From assembly GCA_016987375.1 (NCBI GenBank), contig PJRA01000313.1, positions 870,157 to 934,156 of the forward strand: a stretch of DNA of 64,000 nucleotides, read 5' to 3'. Under the pieces are notes generated by a model. It did not search any database and was not told the origin of the DNA. It saw only the letters and a program-made list of their open reading frames with translations. This stretch comes from Brachionus koreanus (taxonomy: Eukaryota; Rotifera; Eurotatoria; Ploima; Brachionidae). The translations under genes were made by a program, and so were the position numbers. Below, piece by piece: positions 23,656 to 34,919 of the stretch. How positions within the stretch are numbered: position 1 is the stretch's first letter; each line of letters starts with the position of its first letter.

Positions 23656-23774
23656 GGCTTAGAACACCCGGTATTCCCAGGCGGTCACCCATCCAAGTAC
23701 TAACCGGGCTCGACGTTGCTTAACTTCGGTGATCGGACGAGAACCGGTGCATTCAACGTGATATGGTCCTAGGC
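23656..23774 (-). rRNA. 5S ribosomal RNA
   Basis: Reverse-complement 5S gene of 119 nt. It differs from the copy at 788-906 by one base (TTCTAAGCC for TTCTAGGCC), which turns a pair of the terminal stem into a mismatch. Internal promoter boxes are intact and a T-run follows (CCTATTTTTTAG). Confidence 0.96.
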
Positions 23775-23888
23775 ATTTAAAATGTGCTTTAAATTGAAAC
23801 AAAAAAACAAAATTTTAAATTTATAAATAAAAAAGATGTCTATTTTATTTTATTTTATACTAATATTATTGAATTAATTAAAAAAATT

Positions 23889-24125
23889 TTAAGCATTTTT
23901 TTTTCTCCTTATGCGTTCCTTGTGGAGTATATGGTCGTTTGATTTCTTTGTAAATATTAAAATTCTTGGACGGTCATGCATGTTTAAATCAAAAAATGAG
24001 CGACCGGTTTCGACTGGGTAATAATTGCAGTGTAAATGATCAACTCGATGCAGTAACCTCTCTGTCAGATAGAAGACTTTAATCAAAAAGCTACTGGAAA
24101 AGGAGAAGAAACTCTCCGCATTATT
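23889..24125 (-). mobile_element. Dispersed repeat fragment
   Basis: The stretch with TTCTTGGACGGTCATGCATG and GCGACCGGTTTCGACTGGG resembles 54285-54365 (TTTGGACGGTCGCATGGG and GGCTTCGACTGACGG), and the CTCCTTATGCGTTCCTTGTGG stretch resembles 53055-53085. It seems to be the end of a dispersed repeat of unknown type. The 65-codon minus-strand frame across it is not recognisable. Confidence 0.35.
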
Positions 24126-24580
24126 CGTTTGGAAGACAAAGGTTATTAATTTTATTTAGTTTATTGAATAAATATAAATGGCACAATTGGTGACATACAC
24201 TGTTGTTTATAGTACTATGTCTGTAAAGTTAAAGTTGCCCTTTATGAAGACTATTTAAGCATTTGAGTTCACAAACAAATCACTAAAAATGATTGAAATT
24301 ACCTTAAACCATGCCATCAAATGCATTAATAAATATAGCAATGAATAGAGTCAACGAATAAACATTGAAAAGAAATTTCAAATCGTTTTTACAACAGTAG
24401 GCTATCGCAAAAATACAGACTCAATCGTTTTCTCGACCAGCATCCAATTCCACTGGAACCATTTCCGACGTTTTTTGGGTATTAAATTCGACCCCAAGCT
24501 CAGCATTAAAAACCTTTTTGAAAGCATTAGCTCAAGAGTTCCATTCTGAGCAGGCTGAGGTTCTACTCGAATTTATTTAG
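24126..24580 (+). pseudogene. Decayed non-LTR retrotransposon reverse transcriptase remnant (uncertain)
   Basis: A broken plus-strand frame around 24380-24530 reads like the thumb region of LINE reverse transcriptases (FLGIKFDPKLSIKNL preceded by a QIVFTT-like stretch). The first 120 bp, read in reverse complement, resemble 28620-28740 (shared GTGCCATTTATATTTATTC), so two element fragments may abut here. No intact domain remains. Confidence 0.35.
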
Positions 24581-26048
24581 AAATAAATAAATAATAATAA
24601 TTAATGAATAAGAACAAAAAATGTTTTTAACGGTTTGTCTTTCTCTTGTGTCACATGCAAAACATAGTTCCAAATGTAACCAAATGTGGTCTGGAAAGCC
24701 GTAGAGCAAGGTTTTCGTTCGGATTTGCAGTAGTGTTTTTTGTTTAAAATAGAGTACTCTATTTTAGTGACATTTTATTCAAAATTGAGCACTTATTTAA
24801 AAAAAATAAAAAGCAAATTTTTAATAACATGTAAAATTAACCTAATCATAAACCCGAGTTGTGAACCAAATATTTTTTTTGGTTCATCTTTACGATTTTA
24901 TGTTATTTGGGCCAAGAAAAAAATTCCTTAAAAAAAAAACCTCATGATTAGAAGTAAAAAATAGTGCCTAGACCCCCTCAATATTTTGTCGATTTTTCGA
25001 GATGACGTGAACAACATTGTCAAATGATTTTTTCAACATTCTCCGTGATAAATGATTTTTTTCAAAGTCCGTGATAAAACTTTCCAACATTCTCGAAATT
25101 CTTACAAAATTTTCATTAACCTATCCTAAATAGATCTTGGTAGGCTTATGTCGATATCTTTTTTTGAAACTTTTAAATTTAAATTTCTTTAAAAACACAA
25201 AATTATGTCAATTTAAGATATTAAGAAAAAAATAAGCTAAAATTGATTTTTTAATAATCCTGAGTAAATTTTCTCAAAAATTTTGAAAAATTGATTAATT
25301 TTTTTATTATTGATAGTTCTTAATTAATAGTGAAATTATTAAAAAAAATTAAAAATTTTGATTTAGATATTTTGATATAAATCTAAATGTCATTAAAGTC
25401 AGAAGTTTTTTTCAAAAAAAATTTGGTATTCATTTTTTAAGACATGTCATAAAAGTTGAACTGTGTTATTTTTTTTTGATATTCTAAATCTAAATCAATA
25501 TTCATTTTTTACTGACACGTCATTATTTCACTTAGTAACATGTCATTAAATTCGGATAATTACGTTAGTATTTATTTCATTTGTTTTTATGATTTTGAGG
25601 ACTCTAAAAAAAAAAATTTAACTTGACATTTTTTTAAACATTTTTATTTAATTTTTTTTAATTTTACTTTTATAAATTAAAAAAAAATAAAATAAACGAA
25701 AAAATAAAGAGAAAAAAAAAAAGAGAAAAAAAATGAGAAACTGTAATACTAACAATTCAAATGAAATATTTAACAATATTTTCAACCTTTTTGTTTTTTT
25801 TTTAATATTATCAAAATGAAACTTATCTTAAAACCAAACACCAATAAGACACAAAATCAAAGGTTGAGTTAGCAGTTAGAAACAAAAAGAAAAAAAAACA
25901 CATACTGATAAGTAATCAAGCTTATCTAAAGCTATACATGAAAACTGTTTTATTTTATTAATTATTTCAGCATAAATTCGGTCAAGTGTTTCAACCAAAT
26001 TTGAATTCTATAAACAATTTACAATTATCGCTTAAAATTAGAATACTA
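24581..26048. other. AT-rich DNA including HCF 3' UTR
   Basis: No gene is supported. 25600-25740 is almost pure A/T with GA-containing A-runs. The part next to 26049 will include the HCF 3' UTR, with several TTTATT (minus-strand AATAAA) sites. Confidence 0.5.
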
Positions 26049-29000
26049 TTATGAAGTTGAGTCTTTTTTCTTTCGCATCGAGCCGCCACTTTGACTTGAC
26101 GAACGTTTAAGGCCGCCAGATGCTCCTGTTTCATTGGAAACATAATCTATTGGAAAAAACACAATTCTTATTAACATTGACAATAAGTCAAATTATGAGA
26201 ATATTACCTTGTTGAAGCCACCTGACTTGAGTAGCCGGTCCATAGCCCTTTTCGTTTCTGGCCGCTATTCGGAACAAAATGGCCGGTTTGGCACTCAGAT
26301 CGACATATGCTTTGGTCAACACTTCGGCACTTACCACACAATTGGACTCCGGTCCGCAATAAATTTGCGTAAAGCACAAATCTTGACTGGTGTTTGATGG
26401 TGATGCCGTGTTGTTTTTGGCCTTTGTTTGCAAATAGACCGAATATTCGGTTATACTGGTGCCGAGTTCTTGATCTTCCGGTGGTTCCCAGAAAATTTGC
26501 GCAGCTTGACCCAACTTGGTTATTTTGATGTTGGACGGTGCGCCCGGAAAGCCCGGCTGGCAAGTAAAAAAGGCTGCTTGTTCACTCCACGGCCCTCGAC
26601 CGCACGAGTTTATGCCTGCCACTCGAAATTTATAAGCAGTATTTGCCTCCAATCTACACTTAATCAAACTAGTGTCATTCATGTTAAAATTATTTTTTTC
26701 AAATTGATCAATTAGAAATTGTGATGTATTATTGGCAAAATATTCTGTGACCATACAAGTCAATTCCTTAGTTATGCATACATCGTGCCATTGGCTTTGT
26801 TCGCCTGGACTGAGTAAATTTTGTGTCGGGCTATTTTTTATCATGTTCGAAATGAAATTTGTTTGATTGTCTGCTGTTTGGTCGTTTGTGCCGTCAAGTT
26901 GATCGCCAGGATTCAATTTTTTAGCTTCCTGAATTTGAATTGAATTAACAGTGCTGCTAACTTGTCGACTAATGTCGCTCAGATTTACACTCTTAATAGT
27001 GGGTATGTTAAAATTAGAAAAATTTGTCATGCTGTGAGTCATTGATGTGTTCAATTGGTTATTATTGTTGTGAACTATTTGAATTGTCTGATTTGGCTTG
27101 TTGGTTGTAACAAAGTTGTTGTTTTTTATGATCACGGCCGGCTTGTTCGATAGAGACGATGATGTGATTAGGTTTGATTTCAGTATGGTAGAGTTCAAGC
27201 CTGTGTTTACACTAGGTCGATTCATACCAGCCTGACTAACGTTTATAACTTGAGGAATTTTGTTAGTCTGAGTAGAAACCAATTTGACAACTGTCGGACT
27301 CGGATTTGTCTTTATCTTAAAAAGAAAAATTCAAAGTTTCTATATTTTTAGTAAAATTTTTTTATTTTTTCAAAAAGCTTATTATTCAAGTCTATTTTTA
27401 TTCAAAATTTCAATTTTTAAGAATACAGATTTGAATTTATTCATTTAAAAATAGAATATTTATTTTAAAAAAAAATTAATAAATCAAAGGCTTTGCAACA
27501 CTGAGATAAAACTTTAATTTGAACAAAAAAAAAATTAATTTTTTTTTTAAATTTAGCTGCTTAAGATTAAGAAATGCTGGCGAAGATAAAAATTTTTTTT
27601 GTTTTTATTTTAAATAACCCCTTAAAAAAATTTATTTTTCAATTGGAATTTTAAAATAAATTTTAACTTTATATTTATTTGATTTCTGACATTTTGTTCT
27701 CATAGCCCCCTTTAATTGAAACTTTAAATATTTTTATAGAAAAAAATTCAATTCATTTTTAAAAAAAAATTGTCTCCTACCTAAATTTTATTAATAATTT
27801 GCCGGTAATTTTGGTGTTGAAATAAATTCTTAATTTCTAAATTTACTTCGCAACAATAGAAGAAATTACAGCCCGTATTTTAGACGAGTAAACACAAGTG
27901 GGCAAATATAGGAATGAATAAGGCATATTGAAGTTTATGATCAAAATTTTATGATCATTCTCAAATATAATTTTTTTACAAATTTCTGAGAAGTTTTTTA
28001 AATGAAAAATTAAATGCAGAAAAATGTTTACATGTTTAGCATAACATGATAAACGATATGCATCTATTGTGCATAATACTGCATTTAGAAATCGTTTGCA
28101 GAAACTTGCAGACTTAAAAAATCAAGTTAAGCTTTGAATGTTTACTTTGAAAACATGCTTCTGCAATAAATTTTTTACTGAAAATATTTTAAAATCTTTT
28201 TTCAATGATAACTCTTGAGCATGATCATTTTAATTTGATCATAAACTTCAATTTGCAGCATTGTGTCTAAAAAAAACCCTTAAATCTTAATTGCTTACCG
28301 ATCATTATAACTTTTTATCACAGAAGTATAAAAATATCGACAGCTCTAATTCTTTATTCGGGGTTAAAACAAAAAAAGCAAGAACAAAGATCTACAGCGA
28401 TAGCATAATGCAAAAATGTATACGAACTGTAAGAGAAAACTTTGACAAACAAGAACTCTACAGATTAAATAGGCCATCTACATAAGATAAAATACATAAA
28501 CGAATAGAGAAAATGATGTTTGAAGCAGAAAGAGGAATCAAATCACACATGAGAAGATTTAAAACAACACTAAATAACATCAAATTAATTCTAAAAAAAA
28601 CATAAATATATAAAGCAATTCTCAGGCATAGTACTGTAAAAATCGATGTATGTCACTAACTGTGCCATTTATATTTATTCGATAAACTAAACAAAACTAA
28701 AAAAACATATTGGGTTTTAAGAATTAATAACTTCTATCTTATAATAAAACAATCTAGATTTTGATCAATGATTAGAAAATATTTTTAAATTTTAAATGCT
28801 TAAATTAATAAAAAAATAAATAAACACTGAATCAGTGAATGCTTACCATAAATGATTCTTAAAAAATCTAATATTTGAAAAAAGTATAAAAATTTTTAAA
28901 ATTTTGAACAAGAATATTTTATTTTTTTTTAAGCTAGAATGGCCTGAGTCAAATTGACACTTTGGGTGTCATTTGAATCAGTTTATCAAACAATACATTT

Positions 29001-31874
29001 TATTTTGTTCTTTAATATTAAGCAAAAATTAAGCAAGAAGTTTTTCATTATTTTTTTTCTAAAAATTTAATTTTAATTTCTACTACATTTCAAACATAGA
29101 AAAAAATTTAACTGTTTCAAATTTACCTTTTAGACATTTATAGAACAAAGCAAATTACCAAACAATTTTATTTATTTTTTTATTAGACAAAAGTTTGTTC
29201 TATTTAATTATCTTGCTTTTTTCTAAAATGGTTTATAATTAAATTTATAAATATCTAATTAATTCTTTACATACACATTCATGTCTATCATATTTTTGAA
29301 TAATATTCTTATATTTGTTTTTTTGCGAATTTTATTAAATTAATAATATTTTGACACAATACTTACTTAAAGAAATTAAATTCTAATTTAATAAAAACTG
29401 ATCAAGAATCATTTGAAAAAAAAGAAAAATTTTTTTTTTTTAATTTGATCAATTCTTTTAATTTTAAATAAAACTTTTGATAGACAAAAATTTAATTTTT
29501 TTCATTAGAACACCTTTTAGATCATGTTCTTTTAAAAAAATTTCATTTAAATTTTTTTTTTCGTGCTCTAAATAAAATAAAAATACTAAACAATTTGGAC
29601 ACATCAATTCAAATAAAAGCCTTTTTTTTTACTATTATACTATTTCTGTTTTGAATAATAAAAATTTTAAAATTTAATTTTTTTTTTCAATTTTCAACAA
29701 TTAGCTAAAAAAAAAATAGTAAAACATACTTTATTTAGTTGAGAGAAGGGGGCTTGATTTTTTAACAAAGTGATAATCTGAGGAGGTCCATTATTTTTGG
29801 TAGCAGTTGTATTATTTGCTGTTGTTGTTGATGTAGAAGAGTTTGAAGCAATAGTACTAGTAGTACTATTATTAGCAGTAGTAGAATTATTATTATTATT
29901 ATTAGTAGTAGTAGTAGTAGTAGGGGTAGTAGAAGTGTTAACGGTTAATGCATTGGTAGGGGATGGTTGACTCGAACTACTCGCTTGATTTAAACTAGAG
30001 GTGCTGTTTGAGGTGTTAACATTGATAATAGAATTAGACAAAGCGCTAGTGGCAGAGGAGAGCGACTTGGGCAAATTAATAACTTGTTTGATTGCATTTG
30101 TTTGAGTCTGAATGGGCGCCATTGACAAATTTTGTGCTTGATTTGGACTGGACGCTGCGCTTATCTGACCAGGTAACTGTTCGGACCTGTGTGCTAGAGC
30201 AGGCACTGGTGAAGGACTCTGTGATTGAGTAGCACTGTTTGGCGATGAGCCAGTCTCCATTTTGAAATTTAAATTTTGATTTTGGTTCAATTGAAGCACA
30301 GGCATAGGACTGTTGCTAGCCGAGTTCAATTGGTTTATAGAGCCGATCGGATTCAGTACAGGTATTTGACTTAGGTCTTGATTTGAGTTTGAATCTGGCT
30401 TTTGGGAGCCTTCTTTATCCAAACTCTCCGCCGACTCTTGCTTATAAGTCTCCTTGCCATTGTTCAAGCTAAATAGAATGTTGCCGACCGATGATTGATT
30501 TTCTCCGACTGGCTGAACAGTGATATTGTTTAGTGCCTGATTTAGCTCGGGTATTTGAAGCAACGAGGCGGGCAAAAGAGTAGTTAAACCATTTGAAACT
30601 TGAACGGGCAGCAGTGTAGGCGTATTGACCGGCATTGGATTCAAAATTCCGATTCCGTTCATGTCAGACTTTGGCAAATTTTTTAAAAAATTATCCACTT
30701 TTTGTACTTGAAGAATGTAGGCATCGGCTGTCGGAGAGCCGGTCCAGCTAACCTCGAGTGAGTTGACAGTCGGCTTGAGCAATTGAACCTTGCTTGGCGC
30801 GCTTGGCACGTCCGTTTCCAAAAACCACAAGTCCTTGCAGCACACCTGATTATTCCAGGCCTTGCGGTAGCCGTCTCGGCCCGACCAGACATACAAACGA
30901 TTGTTTATCTCGACTGCCGAGTGTCCAGCACGTGCTCTAGGCGTACTATCGTCAAAATGGTCTATAACAATCGTTTCCCATGACAACGTGTCCATATTAA
31001 ACGACGATAGAGTGTTCGAACATTTCCATTCTTTTTCGAAATTTTGACACACCGAAGCTTTGACATTGCTGTCCTCGAGAATGAACGGCACCCATCCGCC
31101 AAACACGTACATGCGATTCTTGATCATGGTAGCCGAGTGTAGACTACGCGGCAACGGCAATTGGCCTTGGACACTCGGCTTGAGCCAAGTGGACGTGTCG
31201 ATGTTGAACAGCCATAGATCGCCGAGTCGAGTGCCGCACATGCCACCGTAAATCAAGAGACGCGCGTTTTTGTCCGACGAATCCTTATAGGCGACACATG
31301 TGTGCGACTCGCGAGCTGTCGGATTTTTGCCGTACGTTTGTGGTACCGACCACTCGTAGCGACCTAGTCTAATGTCAAGAACGTAGAAATCGTTCAAATA
31401 TTTAGGTATGTTCTCTTTGGGGTCTTTGCTCTCGTTTTCGAGGCCGCCGAATAGGTAAACTTTTTCGTCGAGAAGCGTAAATGAATGGCCCAGACGAGCT
31501 GACGGATAGATCGGCGACGATTTCATCTCGTCGTCGGAAACTCGACGCCACTCCCAATTCGATAGTTTTAACTCGTACAAGTCGTTCGAGTACTTGCCGT
31601 ACTCGACCATGCCGCCGAATGTGATCAGACGGGTCTTGTCCGAAACGAGGCCGTAGGCTGCGCATCCCGGCGGTATGTCGCCTTTTACTTCGGGCACAAA
31701 CCACTGGTTTGTTATGGTGTTGAATACGTGAAGTTCGTCGACGATGCCTTCGTTGCCGCCTCCGAATACAATCATCAAGTCGTTGTGAGCGACTGCGCGG
31801 TGGCCGTGTCGAGGCCTAGGGCTTGGTCCCAAGCTTGTGGTTACTTTTTTCCATTTTAGATTTGGCAGTGACAT
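26049..31874 (-). CDS. hcf1: Host cell factor (HCF), three exons
   Basis: Nuclear chromatin adaptor that brings histone-modifying complexes to transcription factors. Exons: 29730-31874 (donor AAA|GTATGT, phase 0), 26208-27315 (acceptor TTTTTAAG, donor CAAG|GTAATA, phase 1) and 26049-26146 (acceptor CCAATAG), giving about 1116 residues. Residues 1-355 form the kelch propeller that binds HBM motifs; the start [20 protein letters not shown] and repeated FGG motifs match HCF closely. A fibronectin-III-like segment follows (about 360-400). A long Gln/Asn/Ser/Thr-rich linker ends in a trinucleotide-coded Thr/Asn tract (29815-29935). C-terminal FN3 repeats (about 890-1080) include GRGPWSEQ and ATQVRWLQ, and a basic tail RKKKD may be a nuclear signal. 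I see no copies of the HCF-PRO cleavage repeat of vertebrate HCF-1. Exon phases agree at both junctions. Confidence 0.93.
27316..29729 (-). other. HCF intron 1 with transposon remnant
   Basis: AT-rich 2.4-kb intron. At about 27850-28740 lies inserted-looking plus-strand material: a 64-codon frame at 28291-28485 with an Arg/Lys-rich end, further broken frames to about 28600, and an end (28620-28740) shared with 24130-24250 in inverted form. It is probably the 3' part of a decayed retroelement. Confidence 0.5.
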
Positions 31875-33469
31875 TTTGCTCTGCTTTTAAAATAACATTT
31901 CTGTGTATGTTTAAATAAAAATTAGGGTTTGAGAGCTTAATTAATAAAAAAAAAATCTACAATAGAGAATAATTCATTTAATTATTTATTCGTAATATTT
32001 ATGCTTTAATTATATTGACGCTCGTTTCTATTGTGTTTGTATGTACTAAGGGATAGTTGGAATATTCATTTGATTAGTATATTACTAGTTTATTATTCTA
32101 TAATTAATCATTTAATATGTAAATTTTATTTCTGAATTAATGACAAGTTTGTTTTGCAACTGTAATTATTTTATTTTTTTTGGTATGCATAATTAATTTG
32201 TCAAATGATCATTTTATTTTCTTCAAGACACAGTGCTAATATGGTCTATAACTATTACATTCGATCTCCAAAACAAATTGATTTACTGATTTGTGATATA
32301 TTAGAATATGAAGATTCATCAGTAGTTGAATAAAATTAATATGAATATAAGAATTATATTAACACTCAAAAACCGGAGGGGTCTTTTGAACCCTTTTAGT
32401 AACTACCTTTATTTGTTTTTTAGTTAATCATTTTTTATAATTTTTTTTTCAATCTTATCTTAAATTGAAAAAATTCTTCGTATTTTATAAATATATATAA
32501 ATATTTAAATAATCAAATTTTTGGTTTCAAAAATTCAAAGATTTTGATTATCTTATAATTTTAAAATTCTAATTTTTTTTTCATTTTTCGGGAGTTAAAG
32601 TTTGCGCTATTAAGCTATTTTTTTAAATTAAAAGTCCTATAATTTGAATTTTTTCTATCAATTATTATTTATTTATTTATTTGTTTTCTGTACAGAATTA
32701 TATATACGATTAATTAATTTTTTTGAATTGATATCTAATGACTTGGCGCCTATTTTGAATAAATATGAAAACTTTAAATCAAAAAAGACTGCTGCTATAT
32801 TTATTTAATTAATTAGCAGAAAAAAACTAACTCATCCTAACCTAACCTCATATACAAAGCTTTTAACATGGCGAAGATTTTTTCTCCAGTACAACCATTG
32901 TAGAAAAAAAAAATTTTTTTAAAAAAGCTGTGAACAAAACCTTTTTAAACAAAAGGCTAATAATTATATTTATTTAAATTATTTTCTTAGCTAATTTTAT
33001 TTTTTCATTAGACAAAATAATAAAAAACTCTCAGCCATATCTTTTATTGTTTTTTCATAGTCAGTTATTTTAATGCCTAGAACCTTTGTCATTCTTGTAG
33101 TATCTGATCTATTGTTGCTGATACTCTATTTCAGTCTACTAAAATATTTAAACTATTTGTTGATTTAAGTCGAGTCTAACTGTCAATTTATTGTCAAAAT
33201 TATTACATTTGCTATTTGATGAATTATTTTTTCAATTAATTTAGCTACAAATAGAATTACTAGCCATAAACAAAATGAATACTAAAAAAAATATTTAAAG
33301 CTTTATTAATATCTTAGATCAAAGGAAAAATAAATTAAGAAATAGGAATCAAAATTCAGATATTTAGAATATTCAATGTTTGAATTAAAAATGAAATACA
33401 TTATACTAATAACATTGGACATAAGTAAAATGTCAAATATACAAAGTATTTTGAAACCAACAAGATTTT
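31875..33469. other. Intergenic DNA upstream of HCF
   Basis: This should hold the HCF promoter and 5' UTR; no clear motif seen. It contains the CACTCAAAAACCGGAGGGG motif at 32363 preceded by TTAA (separate entry). Otherwise AT-rich. Confidence 0.5.
32359..32403 (+). repeat. Terminal-repeat-like motif next to TTAA
   Basis: TTAA is followed by CACTCAAAAACCGGAGGGG and then TCTTTTGAACCCTTTT. The reverse complement of 18024-18064 matches this over about 40 bp with few changes. A transposon end would look like this (TTAA targets are typical of piggyBac-like elements), but no partner end was found nearby. Confidence 0.35.
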
Positions 33470-34828
33470 TTTTTCAGGTCAACATGGTTTCAGGAAAAAT
33501 TTTTCTTGTGAAACGGCTCTACATGAGCTAATTTCTGATTTAAACGAAATTCGAAATAAAAAATCAATAGGTTTTTTGCTTTTTATCGATTTTAAAAAAG
33601 CGTTGATACTGTGGATACTGATCTATTACTTTCAAAGCTGTTTCATTATGGTTTTGTTAATACTAATTTGATCCTAATTAGGAATTATTTTTTTAATCGA
33701 AGTCAAATTGGAAAAATTGGAAGATATCGATCAGGAGTTGAGAAGATCAAGTTAGGTGTACCACAAGGTTCCGTTCTCGGCCCTTTATTCTTCCTTATTT
33801 TTATAAATGACTTGCCGATATTTAATTAATCTTAAATCGAAATTATTTACTCTGATCACATTAATCTTGAGGATTTACATTCTCGAAATATTCGCCCACT
33901 TTTTGAATGGTGTAACTTTAATTGTATAGATATTAATTGGACAAAAACTTTTTGTATGTTTATTACAAACAAACGAGTTAAAATACCAGAATATCCTATA
34001 CTTGATGGTATCAAAATTGAAGTCATCACGAAATTTAAACTACTTGACATCACTCTAGATTCAAAACTAGAATTTGGCCAACATGTAAGTGAAATTCGGA
34101 AGCTAATTAACTATAGACTCTTCTCTGTAAAAAGAATTTTTTATTTGTCTTTCTCGGGAAAAGTTCAATTTTTTAAAACGTTTATCCTTCCTTATTTTGA
34201 TTATTGTCTTTCTTTAATTATTTACTTTCACAAATCTAGTATACAAAGACTAGCTAATTGTTATTATCTTTGTTTATTTAAGCTGTTTAATTTTAAATTT
34301 TGGTCTGATGATTCTGTTGTTATTAATGAATACTTAAAAAAATATAAACTCTTCAGCTTTCATCAGAGAATTTTTTTAAGATTGGGACTTTTTTCTTTCA
34401 AGGTTTTCTCATCTCAAAGTCCGCCAATTTTAGGAGAGCAACTAAAAACAAATGCAGTGAGAAATTTATCATATCAATTAAGGAACAAGACTCATCTTAT
34501 TGAACCAGCTTCACAGCGAAAATTTGGTGAAACAACATTTGGATATTTTTTTACTAAATTTATAAATAGTTTTTTTCTAAAACAATTTAATACAAATATA
34601 AATATTTTCTTCTTAAAAAAATTTCTTTATGAAAATTTGAATACAATGATAATTAAATTTTTATTAATTAATGAAAGATTTAGATTTAGAATTAAGTTTT
34701 TTTATTTTTAATATTTTATATAATTATAGATATTCTTTCTTTTATTTTACAAATCATTTGTATTTTTCTTTTTTTCTTTTTATAGTGGATTCCATGATAA
34801 AATTATTATGGAGTCCTTAACTTAAAAA
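33470..34828 (+). pseudogene. LINE reverse transcriptase, 5'-truncated and inactivated
   Basis: Fragment of a non-LTR retrotransposon reverse transcriptase of the same family as 59441-62204. It begins inside the fingers (QHGFRKNFSCETALHE), keeps FLLFIDFKKA and LGVPQGSVLGPL, then a C-terminal part to 34711. Disruptions are a frameshift near 33600, two stops near 33829-33836, and loss of the catalytic aspartates: where FADD is expected the sequence reads FTLI. The 3' flank runs to an assembly gap. It cannot encode an active polymerase. Confidence 0.85.
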
Positions 34829-34919
34829 NNNNNNNNNNNNNNNNNNNNNNNNNNNNNNNNNNNNNNNNNNNNNNNNNNNNNNNNNNNNNNNNNNNNNNNN
34901 NNNNNNNNNNNNNNNNNNN
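34829..34919. other. Assembly gap (91 N)
   Basis: Undetermined bases between the LINE remnant and the first satellite block. The true edge of the array is therefore unknown. Confidence 0.99.

Larger units (their letters stand above)
22650..23890 (-). repeat. Segmental duplication unit containing 5S rRNA and tRNA-Lys, right inverted copy
   Basis: Read on the minus strand it repeats the order of 361-1580: leader, 5S, spacer, tRNA-Lys. Spacer homology is patchy and diverged, whereas the RNA genes are kept. The leader match stops near 23890, where a transposon-like fragment begins. Confidence 0.72.

Noticed and set aside
30683..31704. Open frames overlapping the HCF kelch region in other frames
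   Set aside because: They are by-products of the higher GC content of the kelch exon; the HCF frame has clear homology.
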